Assembly: GCF_020532555.1 (NCBI RefSeq)
Contig: NZ_JAJBBR010000012.1
Coordinates: 62,001-126,000, forward strand
DNA length: 64,000 nt
Source of the DNA: Microvirga lenta
Lineage (GTDB): Bacteria > Pseudomonadota > Alphaproteobacteria > Rhizobiales > Beijerinckiaceae
Reading direction: 5' to 3'
The translations under genes were made by a program, and so were the position numbers. The notes beneath the pieces were generated by a model that saw nothing but the letters and a program-made list of their open reading frames with translations, was not told where the DNA came from and did not search any database. Below are positions 27,661-35,476 of this stretch, in pieces. Each line of letters opens with the position of its first letter. Positions within the stretch are counted from its first letter, which is position 1.

Positions 27661-28773
27661 TCAGCGCAACGTTTCGAGCAGGCGCTTCATGAGCTGCCGG
27701 CGCGGGGCGATGGACGAGATCAGCCCATATTCCTGCAGGGTGTGCGCGCCGTCGCCATCGATGCCGAGACCGTCGAGGGTCGGAACCCCGATGGCTGCGG
27801 TGAAATTGCCGTCCGAGCCGCCGCCGGTGCGGGGAGACGAAACGAGTTCGAATCCGATCTCGGCGGCGAGCCCCTTGGCATGGTCGAACAGCTTCGCGGT
27901 GCCTTCCGAGCATTCATAGGGCGGCCGGTTCATGTCGCCGGTCACGGTGACCTTCATGTCCGGATTGTGGGCCTTCAGGCTCCGGATCGCAGCGGTCAGC
28001 GCCTCCCCGTCCGCGACCGTCTCGACGCGCAGATCGACCGGGAACTGGCAGTGCTGCGGAATGGTGTTGACCGCCGTGCCGCCGGAGATCATGCCGACCG
28101 TGGTGGTGACGCCGCGAACGTAGTCGGTCATCGCCTCGATGGCGAGGATCTGGCGCGCCGCCTCGTAGATGGCATTGCGTCCGTCCTGATGGCGCGAGCC
28201 CGCATGGGCCGGGCGGCCTTCCACATGCACGTCGAAGCGGCCGACGCCCTTGCGCGACGTGACGATCTTGCCGCCGTCGCGGGCCGGTTCCGTCACGAGG
28301 GCGTAAGCCGAACGGCGGCCGAAATCCTCGATGATCGGGCGCGTCATCGGCGAGCCGATCTCCTCGTCGGGCGTCATGAGGAAAACCATGGGACGCGCCG
28401 CGTTGCCCTGGCGGGCGACCTCCTTGAAAGCCTCGAGGGCCAGATAGGCGCCGCCCTTCATGTCGTAGATGCCGGGACCGTAAAGACGGTCGCCCTCGAC
28501 CCGCACGGGCAGGTCCTCCTTGATCGTCCCGACCGGATGGACCGTGTCGAGATGCGACATGATCAGGATCCCCGCCTCGTCGCGCGCAGGGCCGGCGCGC
28601 AGGATCAGCGCATCGCCCAGCCCCTGCTCGCCCCGGACGCGCTCGACGGCGACCGGCGCGTCCTTCATCTGCTCGACCACGAGGTCCATCATCAGGTTCA
28701 CGCCCGCCACGTCATGGGTCGGGCTCTCGGTACGGATCCAGGTGCAGAGGGTGTCGAGGGATGGAGAGGTCAT
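27661..28773 (-). CDS. M20-family zinc peptidase (glutamate carboxypeptidase-like)
   Basis: Protein of 370 aa of the ArgE/DapE/CPG2 group, which removes C-terminal amino acids or deacylates amino acids with two zinc ions. Metal and catalytic motifs are MSHLDTVHPVG (His and Asp), YGPGIYDMKGG (bridging Asp), TPDEEIGSP (general-base Glu) and the C-terminal GGGSDGN. The dimerisation or lid domain lies at about residues 175-290. The pattern is closest to the carboxypeptidase G2 type. The start at 28773 fits family length. Substrate is not determinable here. Confidence 0.9.
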   Translation of the reverse strand: MTSPSLDTLCTWIRTESPTHDVAGVNLMMDLVVEQMKDAPVAVERVRGEQGLGDALILRAGPARDEAGILIMSHLDTVHPVGTIKEDLPVRVEGDRLYGPGIYDMKGGAYLALEAFKEVARQGNAARPMVFLMTPDEEIGSPMTRPIIEDFGRRSAYALVTEPARDGGKIVTSRKGVGRFDVHVEGRPAHAGSRHQDGRNAIYEAARQILAIEAMTDYVRGVTTTVGMISGGTAVNTIPQHCQFPVDLRVETVADGEALTAAIRSLKAHNPDMKVTVTGDMNRPPYECSEGTAKLFDHAKGLAAEIGFELVSSPRTGGGSDGNFTAAIGVPTLDGLGIDGDGAHTLQEYGLISSIAPRRQLMKRLLETLR

Positions 28774-28799
28774 GGGCCGCTTAGGGTTCGAGGAACATG

Positions 28800-28821
28800 A
28801 AAAAGGCGGCATGGAGCCGCC
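28800..28821 (-). terminator. Rho-independent terminator of the 1082-residue RTX gene
   Basis: On the minus strand, GGCGGC-TCCAT-GCCGCC (28821 to 28805) is followed directly by five T residues (28804-28800). It lies after the RTX gene stop and before the M20 peptidase start. Confidence 0.75.
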
Positions 28822-28926
28822 CTTCTGCTCTTAGCCCCATCCGGCCGGGGTGTCACCCTTTCCGAAGCTGCGGGAGCCAAGAGGCTCCTGCAAAAAGGCG
28901 TCCGGCCGCCTCACCGGCAACGCGCC

Positions 28927-31900
28927 TCATATGACGAAGAAGTCGTTTGCTGTGAGCTTGAGCTTCTTGGACAGCTTAGCGATCTCCACCGCCTTGCCGG
29001 CACCCGATCCGTCGGCATCGTAATACAGGATGCCCTTCTTCTTGCTGTAGACCAGGTAGTCGTCCTTGCCCTTGGCCTTCTCCAGGCTGAAGAACTTCTT
29101 GTTCAGCTTCGCCGGCTTCAGCTCCGAGCCCTTCTTGCCCAGCTTCTTGAACACCTTGTTGTCGAGCCAGATCGTGTCGTCCTTCACGTTGAAGTCGCGG
29201 ATGGCGTCGAGGTTCTTCTTCTTGTGCGGCTTGGTGTCGAACACGAAGATGTCCTGCCCGCCGCCGCCTGTGAGGCGGTCCTTGCCAGCACCGCCATGGA
29301 GCCGGTCGTCACCGCCGCCGCCGTTCAGCACGTCGTGATTGGCGAGCCCATAGATGCGCTCGTTGCCATCCTGGCCCGCAAGCATATCTCGCCCCTTCGT
29401 TCCCCAGAGAACCACCCAGGGCGGGGGCGGTGTCGGCATACTCGGGTCTGTCGGCGTGTTGGGGTTTCCAGGATTCGTCGGAGTATTCGGATCTGTCGGA
29501 GTATTCGGATCCGTCGGGTCGTTCGGGTCATTGGGATCCGTCGGAGTATCCGGATCGTTCGGGTCCGTAGGAACCGCCCCGATCTCGGTCAGGCGGTAAG
29601 TGTTCTGACCGAACTTCACGTACTCGATGTGCAAGAGCGTGTCCTGGCCCTCCTGCTCCGGTCCCTGGCGCAGGTCCGTCACGGTCCAACTACCGTCGGC
29701 TTTGTGCTCGATCAGGTAGTTAGTGAGCGCACCCGAAAAGACAGCCGTGTCGACATCCGCGCCGCCATCGATCAGGTCGTCACCTCGGCCGCCGGTGATC
29801 CAGTCATCCTCCGTGCCGCCTTCGAGGGTATCATTGCCGCCCTCGCCGTTGAGACTGTCCTTGCCGCCGCGCCCCCGGAGCGTATCGTTGCCGCCATCTT
29901 CGGCGCCGCCCTGCGCTCCGAGATTGGTGCCGCCCCCATTGAGCACGTTGTTCACGCTGTTGCCGGACAAGGTGTCGTCACCCAGCGAGCCGAAAATGCC
30001 CTCGATTCCGAACAGCACGTCTCCCTCAGCCTCGCCGAGTAGCCCGGAGCCGCCGAGTTCCTGGCCGGACGCCACCCTTTCGAGATCGACGTCCACACCG
30101 ACGGACGAACTGTTGTACCAGGCGAAGTCCAGATTGCCGTGCCCGCCCTGGAGCGTGTCAGCGCCCTCGCCGCCGTCGAGCACGTCGTTGCCGCCTTCTC
30201 CGTTGAGCTTGTCGTTGCCGCCGCGCCCCCGGAGCGTGTCGGCGCCGCCATCCTGCGCACCGCCCTCCGCGTCGAAATTCGTGCCTCCGCCGTTGATCAC
30301 ATTGTCCAGGGCGCTCCCGTTCAGCGTATCGTTGCCGAGCGAGCCGAAGATACCCTCGATTCCGAAGAGCTGGTCGCCCTCGGCGTCGCCGTGGAGCCCG
30401 GTGCCGCCGACGCCGACCGGCCCGGCCCGTTCGAGATCGACATCCACCCCGGCGGTGGAATTCATGTACCAAACGAAGTCCAGGGTGCCTTCGCCACCAT
30501 CGAGGAAGTCCGCTCCGGTGCCTCCGTCGAGCCTGTCGCTCTCGCTGCCGCCGTCGAGGAAGTCCGCTCCGGTGCCTCCGTCAAGCCAATCCTGTCCGGC
30601 CCCGCCCATCAGCGTGTCTTGATCCTCACGCCCATAGAGGACGTCGTCGCCGCCCTCGCCGATCAGCTTGTCGTCGCCTCTGTATCCGTCGAGCGTATCC
30701 TTGCCGCCGTCTGTGCCGCCAGGGGTGCCGCCGCCCTGCAATTCGTTGTTACCGTCGTCGCCCGCGAGCTCGTCGTCGTAATTCGATCCGATAAGCCCCT
30801 CGATGCCGGAGAAGGTGTCGCCGTCCGCCTCGCCGACAGTGCCGCGCCCCAGTTTAAGATCGGCCTTTACAGCAGATCCTGCAGTCCCGTAGGAGGCGAA
30901 GTCTAATCCGGAGCCGCCCACCAATTTGTCCGTGCCGGAGCCGCCGATGAGCGTATCGTCACCGTCCCATCCATTGAGGGTGTCCGCTCCGAAGATCCCC
31001 CCTCTGATGACATCATTGAAGCCGGTGCCGATAAGGTGATCGTTGTCGTTCGATCCTGGAAGGTTCGCCGCTGCGGTTCTGGGATCCAGGAACTGGGCCT
31101 TGATCATACCCCCAGCGTTCCAACTGAGCAGGAGCCGTCCATCCGGGAGTGCGGCGATCGATGGCTCGCTCCCTGCTGCTACAAAGACCCGCTCGTCCTT
31201 TTTGACACCCTGCAAAGTATATGTGATCACATGAATGTTGCTGCCTGCGGTGAATGCGACCGCGAGGCCGTCCGTCATCTTCGCGACGGTGATATTTTTT
31301 GCGATCTGCTGGCTGCTCCCAGGATTCCAGAGTTCGACATTCGTCCCCTGGCCTGCCCAAGTGCCCCGATTGATAATGCGTCCGGCAAGCTTCGTACCAT
31401 CGAACCAGATCAGCATCACCTCCACAGCGTTCAGATCGACCGTTCTGATGCGCAGGTCATTGCCGACTGACGCCGCAGCAGTGGCGATTCTTGTCCAAGT
31501 ACTCGAACCCGCATCGGCATAGATGCCGTAGCCTACGACCGTGCTTCCCTGCAGTTCCTGCTTGGCCATGAAGGAAAGCTCGTTTGTGTTTGTGACCAGG
31601 ACCGGTGAACGGGCCGTGTCCATCACCTTTCCCGGCGCATCGGGAAGATCCACGTCCCATGTCGTACGATCATCAGGAGCGGTGCTCATTTTACCGAATT
31701 GCGCTCTCGCATAATCGACGCTGCCTATGCGATGCGAAAGATGGAAGGAGCCATCCAGCGTGTCGTAGACGGCCTGAGGCCTTGTCGCCCCAGCAACACC
31801 CCATTGTTCGTCATTCCCGACAAAGCCTTGCGGGCTCCACATGCGGAGCCTCGTAACAGAGGTACCGGAACTGTAGTCCTCCCACGCGACCATATAGCTG

Positions 31901-32175
31901 CCGTCGCGTGATCCGATAGCCTTGGGATAGAGCTGTGAGCCCGCTGTCGTCGTGTTGACGAGGAATGCTCCACCGTCCCCAACCGACTGCCCATCTGCAT
32001 GGAAAAGGCGGCCATGGATGCCGCGGTCGGGATCCCCGAACCCGTCGTCAGCGTCATTGTCGGCAGCCCAGACGACTAAGAGACGGCCTCCCGTCAGGGT
32101 TGTCACGGAAGGAGAAAGGTGCGAGCCGGCCCAAGGGCTGATCCGGATTTCTTCACCCCAAGTTGCAATCGTCAT
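28927..32175 (-). CDS. Large RTX calcium-binding protein with duplicated module and Lys-rich C-terminus
   Basis: Secreted-type RTX protein of 1082 aa. Residues 1 to about 380 form a beta-rich, propeller-like region. A long block of GGxGxDxLx nonapeptides follows (about 385-850) and should bind calcium after export. It includes two near-copies of a module of about 110 residues, each with VGVDVDLER, then FGIEGIFGSLG and a GGGTN segment. A Pro/Thr/Asp/Asn-rich linker (about 890-945) leads to a last RTX pair and a lysine-rich C-terminal module ending Asn-Asp-Phe-Phe-Val-Ile, the likely type I secretion signal. AGGAG precedes the ATG. Function (adhesin, matrix protein or enzyme carrier) is unknown. 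Confidence 0.88.
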   Translation of the reverse strand: MTIATWGEEIRISPWAGSHLSPSVTTLTGGRLLVVWAADNDADDGFGDPDRGIHGRLFHADGQSVGDGGAFLVNTTTAGSQLYPKAIGSRDGSYMVAWEDYSSGTSVTRLRMWSPQGFVGNDEQWGVAGATRPQAVYDTLDGSFHLSHRIGSVDYARAQFGKMSTAPDDRTTWDVDLPDAPGKVMDTARSPVLVTNTNELSFMAKQELQGSTVVGYGIYADAGSSTWTRIATAAASVGNDLRIRTVDLNAVEVMLIWFDGTKLAGRIINRGTWAGQGTNVELWNPGSSQQIAKNITVAKMTDGLAVAFTAGSNIHVITYTLQGVKKDERVFVAAGSEPSIAALPDGRLLLSWNAGGMIKAQFLDPRTAAANLPGSNDNDHLIGTGFNDVIRGGIFGADTLNGWDGDDTLIGGSGTDKLVGGSGLDFASYGTAGSAVKADLKLGRGTVGEADGDTFSGIEGLIGSNYDDELAGDDGNNELQGGGTPGGTDGGKDTLDGYRGDDKLIGEGGDDVLYGREDQDTLMGGAGQDWLDGGTGADFLDGGSESDRLDGGTGADFLDGGEGTLDFVWYMNSTAGVDVDLERAGPVGVGGTGLHGDAEGDQLFGIEGIFGSLGNDTLNGSALDNVINGGGTNFDAEGGAQDGGADTLRGRGGNDKLNGEGGNDVLDGGEGADTLQGGHGNLDFAWYNSSSVGVDVDLERVASGQELGGSGLLGEAEGDVLFGIEGIFGSLGDDTLSGNSVNNVLNGGGTNLGAQGGAEDGGNDTLRGRGGKDSLNGEGGNDTLEGGTEDDWITGGRGDDLIDGGADVDTAVFSGALTNYLIEHKADGSWTVTDLRQGPEQEGQDTLLHIEYVKFGQNTYRLTEIGAVPTDPNDPDTPTDPNDPNDPTDPNTPTDPNTPTNPGNPNTPTDPSMPTPPPPWVVLWGTKGRDMLAGQDGNERIYGLANHDVLNGGGGDDRLHGGAGKDRLTGGGGQDIFVFDTKPHKKKNLDAIRDFNVKDDTIWLDNKVFKKLGKKGSELKPAKLNKKFFSLEKAKGKDDYLVYSKKKGILYYDADGSGAGKAVEIAKLSKKLKLTANDFFVI
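28933..29248 (-). repeat. Dispersed repeat copy A: 3' end of RTX gene
   Basis: About 316 bp coding for the Lys-rich C-terminal module is nearly identical to 38001-38316, with about 18 differences by eye and no gaps. This suggests recent duplication or gene conversion between two RTX genes 9 kb apart in the same orientation, which could also recombine and delete the segment between them. Confidence 0.85.
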
Positions 32176-32421
32176 GGCGAGCGCTCCTCACGCTGGTTGC
32201 CGCAAAGGCGGGCATGGCATTCATGTAACATAATCACAATTTCTTGAGCAACTTAGTTGCAGATGCGTCGCAACACATGGCGAGCAGGAGAAGCTTAACC
32301 CACGGTGGACAAGCCGAGCCCCCATGCCGCATCGCCATCGTCTATCGCCACGTTATAATGAAATGATAACCCATCGGCGGTTAAGCCAGAGAACCGCAAC
32401 CAACATGAGGGGCCTTTCATC

Positions 32422-33768
32422 ATGGCACGGAGCATCGGCACGCGCGGGCGCACTTTCCTCGAGGGGACGGACAGGTCCGACCGGATCTACGGGGACGGTA
32501 CGTCGCTCACCTCCCGCACGGCCGGGGGCGACCAGCTTCACGGCTATGGCGGGGCCGATTTCCTCTACGGCGACGGGTCGTCCATGAGCGGCCGCGCGCG
32601 CGGCGGGAGGGACTCGATCTGGGCCGGGGAAGACCGGGATACGGTCTATGGCGACGCCTTGTCCCTGCGCAGCTTTGCCCAGGGCGGCAACGACCGGATC
32701 TGGGGTGAGCATGGCTACGACAAGCTCTATGGCGACGCCCGCACGATGTCCTCATCCACCCGCGGCGGCAGCGACAGGCTCTATGGCGGCCACGACGAGG
32801 ACATCATCTTCGGCGATGCCCAGTCCATGACGACGAGGGCGGCCGGGGGCAAGGACTACCTCTACGGCGACAACGACGACGATACGCTCTACGGCGATGC
32901 CTATTCCATGGCAGGCTCGGCAGCGGGCGGGTCGGACGTTCTCTCCGGCGACGACGGACGCGACGTGCTCTATGGGGATGCGCGCTCGCTCAAGAACTCC
33001 GCGATCGGCGGGCACGATCTTCTCAAGGGCGGCAGTTCGAACGACAGCCTCTACGGCGACGGCTACCAACTGCGCCATTCGTCGGTCGGCGGCAGCGATA
33101 CGCTTTACGGCGGAACGAGCAACGATGAACTCTATGGCGATGCCCACACGCTCTTCGACAGCGCGAGAGGCGGAGCCGACCTCATCTACGGCGAAAGCGG
33201 AACCAATGTCCTGTACGGCGACGCCTCGACCATGTACGGCGCCTCTGTCGGCGGGAACGACAGGCTTTATGGAAGCTCGTCCAACGACAAGCTCTACGGC
33301 GATGCGCTGACGCTCGGCGACCAAAGTGCCGGCGGACACGACTATCTGAGCGGAGGTTCCGGCAACGATACGATCTATGGCGACGCCAGGACGACGGGGC
33401 CTCAGGCCGTCTATGGCAACGACACCCTGCTCGGCGGCGCCGGAAACGACAAGCTGACCGGGGATTCCGCCTATGGCGGCACGGGCCTCGACTACCTGAA
33501 CGGCGGCAGCGGGCACGACACGCTCGACGGCGGCGGAGGGCGGGATATCTTTGCGTTCGATCACGCCTCCGGCAAGGACGTGGTTCAGTATTTCCAGCCC
33601 GGCGAAGACCAGATCGATCTGCGGGCCTGGCGCATCGCCTCGTTCGACGACATCGAGATCGCCCAGCGCACGGGATATTCCATGATCTACCTGGCCGGGT
33701 CAGACCACCGCATCAAGCTGGAGAACGTCCTCAAGGCCGACCTTTCGGCCGCCGACTTCATTCTCTGA
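32422..33768 (+). CDS. RTX-like protein built of 26-27-residue higher-order repeats
   Basis: Protein of 448 aa without a cleavable N-terminal signal. From about residue 22 to 350 it consists of some twelve copies of a 26-27-residue unit: YGDAxxLxxxAxGGxDxL followed by YGGxxNDxL. This equals three RTX nonapeptide lengths, with one nonapeptide altered to a hydrophobic/Ser-rich form. Ordinary RTX repeats (LGGAGNDKL, LNGGSGHDTLDGGGGRD) follow. The C-terminus (FAFDHASGKDVV, then LSAADFIL) is the typical type I secretion region. It is divergent from the larger RTX gene with 246 bp between them. Function is unknown. Confidence 0.85.
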   Translation: MARSIGTRGRTFLEGTDRSDRIYGDGTSLTSRTAGGDQLHGYGGADFLYGDGSSMSGRARGGRDSIWAGEDRDTVYGDALSLRSFAQGGNDRIWGEHGYDKLYGDARTMSSSTRGGSDRLYGGHDEDIIFGDAQSMTTRAAGGKDYLYGDNDDDTLYGDAYSMAGSAAGGSDVLSGDDGRDVLYGDARSLKNSAIGGHDLLKGGSSNDSLYGDGYQLRHSSVGGSDTLYGGTSNDELYGDAHTLFDSARGGADLIYGESGTNVLYGDASTMYGASVGGNDRLYGSSSNDKLYGDALTLGDQSAGGHDYLSGGSGNDTIYGDARTTGPQAVYGNDTLLGGAGNDKLTGDSAYGGTGLDYLNGGSGHDTLDGGGGRDIFAFDHASGKDVVQYFQPGEDQIDLRAWRIASFDDIEIAQRTGYSMIYLAGSDHRIKLENVLKADLSAADFIL

Positions 33769-33775
33769 CAAAGCG

Positions 33776-33801
33776 AAAGGCCCGGAGCGTTCCGGGCCTT
33801 T
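33776..33801. terminator. Bidirectional intrinsic terminator
   Basis: AAAGGCCCGGA (33776-33786) and TCCGGGCCTTT (33791-33801) form a perfect 11 bp stem with a 4-base loop and A/T runs at its base, between the convergent RTX and ssb genes. Confidence 0.85.
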
Positions 33802-33814
33802 CTCGTCTCCCGGA

Positions 33815-34345
33815 CTAGAACGGAATATCGTCGTCGAGATCGTTGTAACGCGATCCGCCGCCCCCGCCGCCGCCGAAGGAGGAGGACTGGGCCGGGGCCG
33901 GTCGGCGCTCCGTGGGAGCCGACCGTCCGAAGTCTCCGCCGCTTCTGATCTGGCCCGGCTCCTCGTCGCCGTACTCGGACGCCCCGCCCCCGCCGCGGCT
34001 GTCCAGGATCGTCAACTCGCCCCGGAAGCGCTGCAGCACGATCTCGGTCGTGTACTTCTCCTGACCCTGCTGGTCCTGCCACTTGCGCGTCTGAAGCTGG
34101 CCCTCGATGTACACCTTCGAGCCCTTCTTCAGGTACTGCTCCGCCACCCGCGCCAGGTTCTCGTTGAAAATCACCACCGAGTGCCACTCGGTCTTCTCCT
34201 TGCGCTCGCCCGAGGCCTTGTCCTTCCACGTCTCAGACGTGGCAATGCGAAGGTTCACCACCGGCTCGCCCGAGTTCAGCCGCCGCACCTCCGGGTCACG
34301 CCCCAGATTCCCCACAAGGATCACTTTGTTCACGCTGCCCGCCAT
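33815..34345 (-). CDS. ssb: Single-stranded DNA-binding protein
   Basis: SSB (176 aa) coats single-stranded DNA during replication, repair and recombination. The OB fold spans about residues 1-110 ([20 protein letters not shown], then [15 protein letters not shown]). A Gly/Ser/Pro-rich disordered linker follows, ending in the acidic DDDIPF tip that recruits partner enzymes. AGGAG lies upstream of the ATG at 34345. In many Proteobacteria ssb is next to uvrA; here six kilobases with RTX genes separate them, which may mark an insertion of accessory DNA between the two. Confidence 0.96.
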   Translation of the reverse strand: MAGSVNKVILVGNLGRDPEVRRLNSGEPVVNLRIATSETWKDKASGERKEKTEWHSVVIFNENLARVAEQYLKKGSKVYIEGQLQTRKWQDQQGQEKYTTEIVLQRFRGELTILDSRGGGGASEYGDEEPGQIRSGGDFGRSAPTERRPAPAQSSSFGGGGGGGSRYNDLDDDIPF

Positions 34346-34663
34346 CGGAGCCTCTCCTGTTCACGTGAGGCTGTTCTGGAGCCCATGGACCGGCGGGACA
34401 AGCCGCCGGCGAGGTTCTGCACAGGTCTGTCCCCAGGAAGCGTCGGCATGGTCCCCGCCGGCCACACGGTACGGAATCGAACTGAGTCTCTCGCCCAGAG
34501 GGTCGTCGGACGGACGGAAAGTCTAACCTGGGAAGAAACCTACGTCTTTCTCAACACGTTAGCGTTCGACCCTGCGGACTGGACTAGTCGAGCGAACCGA
34601 CAGGAAGCCGAGCTAGCCATTCGCTGAGAGGTCTGAAAGCACTCAAACGAGGAGGAAGAGCAG
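34346..34663. other. Divergent promoter region of ssb and a small lipoprotein gene
   Basis: No gene is seen. A 7 bp perfect hairpin (CCGGCGG at 34390-34396, CCGCCGG at 34403-34409) lies in the presumed ssb leader. GAGGAGGAAG just before 34664 is the ribosome site of the next gene. A GTTC pair is spaced 10 bases, not the 7 expected of an alphaproteobacterial LexA box. Confidence 0.5.
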
Positions 34664-34954
34664 ATGTATAAGGTCGCTCTCGTACTTTCAGCCTGCATGG
34701 CAGCCGCAGCCTGCTCGCCGACCACCACCGGCACCGTGGCAGGCGCCACCACCGGCGCGATCGTCGGCGGTCCCATCGGCGCGGTTGTCGGCGGCGGCAT
34801 CGGTGCCGCGACTTCAACCGTCGGCGCCGCTGCGGGTCCGGGCTACACGGATACCCGCGTCGTTCAGGCGCGTCCCGGCTGGTGCTATGTCTACGGTCCG
34901 GACAACCGCCGCATGAACAACGTCTACGGCGACCCGGCTCTCCAGCGCTGCTAA
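34664..34954 (+). CDS. Small glycine-zipper lipoprotein
   Basis: Protein of 96 aa. A short signal with a lipobox-like AAAACS (Cys17) suggests lipid attachment. Residues 24-60 are a glycine-zipper segment (VAGATTGAIVGGPIGAVVGG), a membrane-inserting motif seen in many outer-membrane or periplasmic lipoproteins. The C-terminus (RPGWCYVYGPDNRR) has two cysteines with the last residue. A strong GAGGAGGAAG ribosome site precedes the ATG. Similar small proteins are common in Hyphomicrobiales, but the function is unknown. Confidence 0.8.
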   Translation: MYKVALVLSACMAAAACSPTTTGTVAGATTGAIVGGPIGAVVGGGIGAATSTVGAAAGPGYTDTRVVQARPGWCYVYGPDNRRMNNVYGDPALQRC

Positions 34955-34968
34955 GACCGGGCATCGAT

Positions 34969-34999
34969 GCGGAAGACCTGGCTCGTTCAGGTCTTCCGC
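34969..34999. terminator. Strong hairpin terminator
   Basis: GCGGAAGACCTG (34969-34980) and CAGGTCTTCCGC (34988-34999) form a perfect 12 bp stem with a 7-base loop, followed by CCTTCTC. It lies between the convergent lipoprotein gene and the gene at 35033. Confidence 0.75.
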
Positions 35000-35032
35000 C
35001 CTTCTCCGCCCCATGCCGGCCTGCGGTTCAAA

Positions 35033-35383
35033 TTACCGCGCGATGGCCTGCCGTGCCTGCCCCAGAGCCTGCTCGCAGGCTGCCCTGTCTCCGGCCGCAT
35101 CGGCGGCGCGTGCCCGGGCCAATGCCGCGAGGGCGGCCTCGGCCGGCCCTCCTTCCCCGAGCTTCTGCTCCGCAGCCGCCATCGTCCCGGGGGTCGGCTC
35201 CCTGTGAAGGCGGGCCGCCCTGGTTTCGGGCGCGGATGGCCCCGCCCCCGCAATCGCGTCGATCCGATCGTCCACCTGAGCCTGAATGCGGGCAATGTCG
35301 TCGCTGCAGGGACCGGCATGGCCCGGCTGAACCATGAAGATCAGCGCACAGGCGGCGGCCATGGCAATTCGGCGATTGATCAT
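35033..35383 (-). CDS. Secreted hypothetical protein
   Basis: Protein of 116 aa. Residues 1-23 are a signal peptide (AMAAACALIFMVQPGHAG). The mature part is helical and Ala-rich, with an HREPTPGTMAAAEQKLG segment and two cysteines (GPCSDD and AACEQA) that could pair in the periplasm. No family is recognised with certainty. The stem-loop at 35410-35442 lies just upstream of its start. Confidence 0.7.
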   Translation of the reverse strand: MINRRIAMAAACALIFMVQPGHAGPCSDDIARIQAQVDDRIDAIAGAGPSAPETRAARLHREPTPGTMAAAEQKLGEGGPAEAALAALARARAADAAGDRAACEQALGQARQAIAR

Positions 35384-35409
35384 GGTTCGTCTCCGAGAAA
35401 AGTGATTGG

Positions 35410-35442
35410 GTTCTAAGCTTAACGCAGCGGAAAGCTTAGAAC
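35410..35442. repeat. Perfect 11 bp inverted repeat upstream of 35383, possible terminator
   Basis: GTTCTAAGCTT (35410-35420) and AAGCTTAGAAC (35432-35442) flank 11 bases. Read leftward it follows the stop of the 765-residue RTX gene and could terminate it; it also lies in the promoter region of the small secreted protein. The stem is unusually A/T-rich for this genome. Confidence 0.6.
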
Positions 35443-35476
35443 ACCCTTTTCCTTCGACGGATACGCCTGAACGGTT

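Noticed and set aside
32340..32421. TATAAT at 32354 as an RTX promoter
   Set aside because: There is no matching -35 element at the right distance, so it stays a chance match in an A/T-rich stretch.
32422..33470. 81 bp periodic DNA, at first sight like a CRISPR array
   Set aside because: The period is a coding repeat of 27 codons with amino-acid-level conservation. Repeats are not identical and there are no unique spacers or cas genes.
34346..34663. LexA (SOS) box between ssb and its neighbour
   Set aside because: Two GTTC words are present but 10 bases apart; the alphaproteobacterial box needs 7. None was found before uvrA either.
35410..35442. Inverted repeat as the end of an insertion sequence
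   Set aside because: Both arms are adjacent with an 11-base loop and no transposase lies inside, so a stem-loop is the simpler reading.
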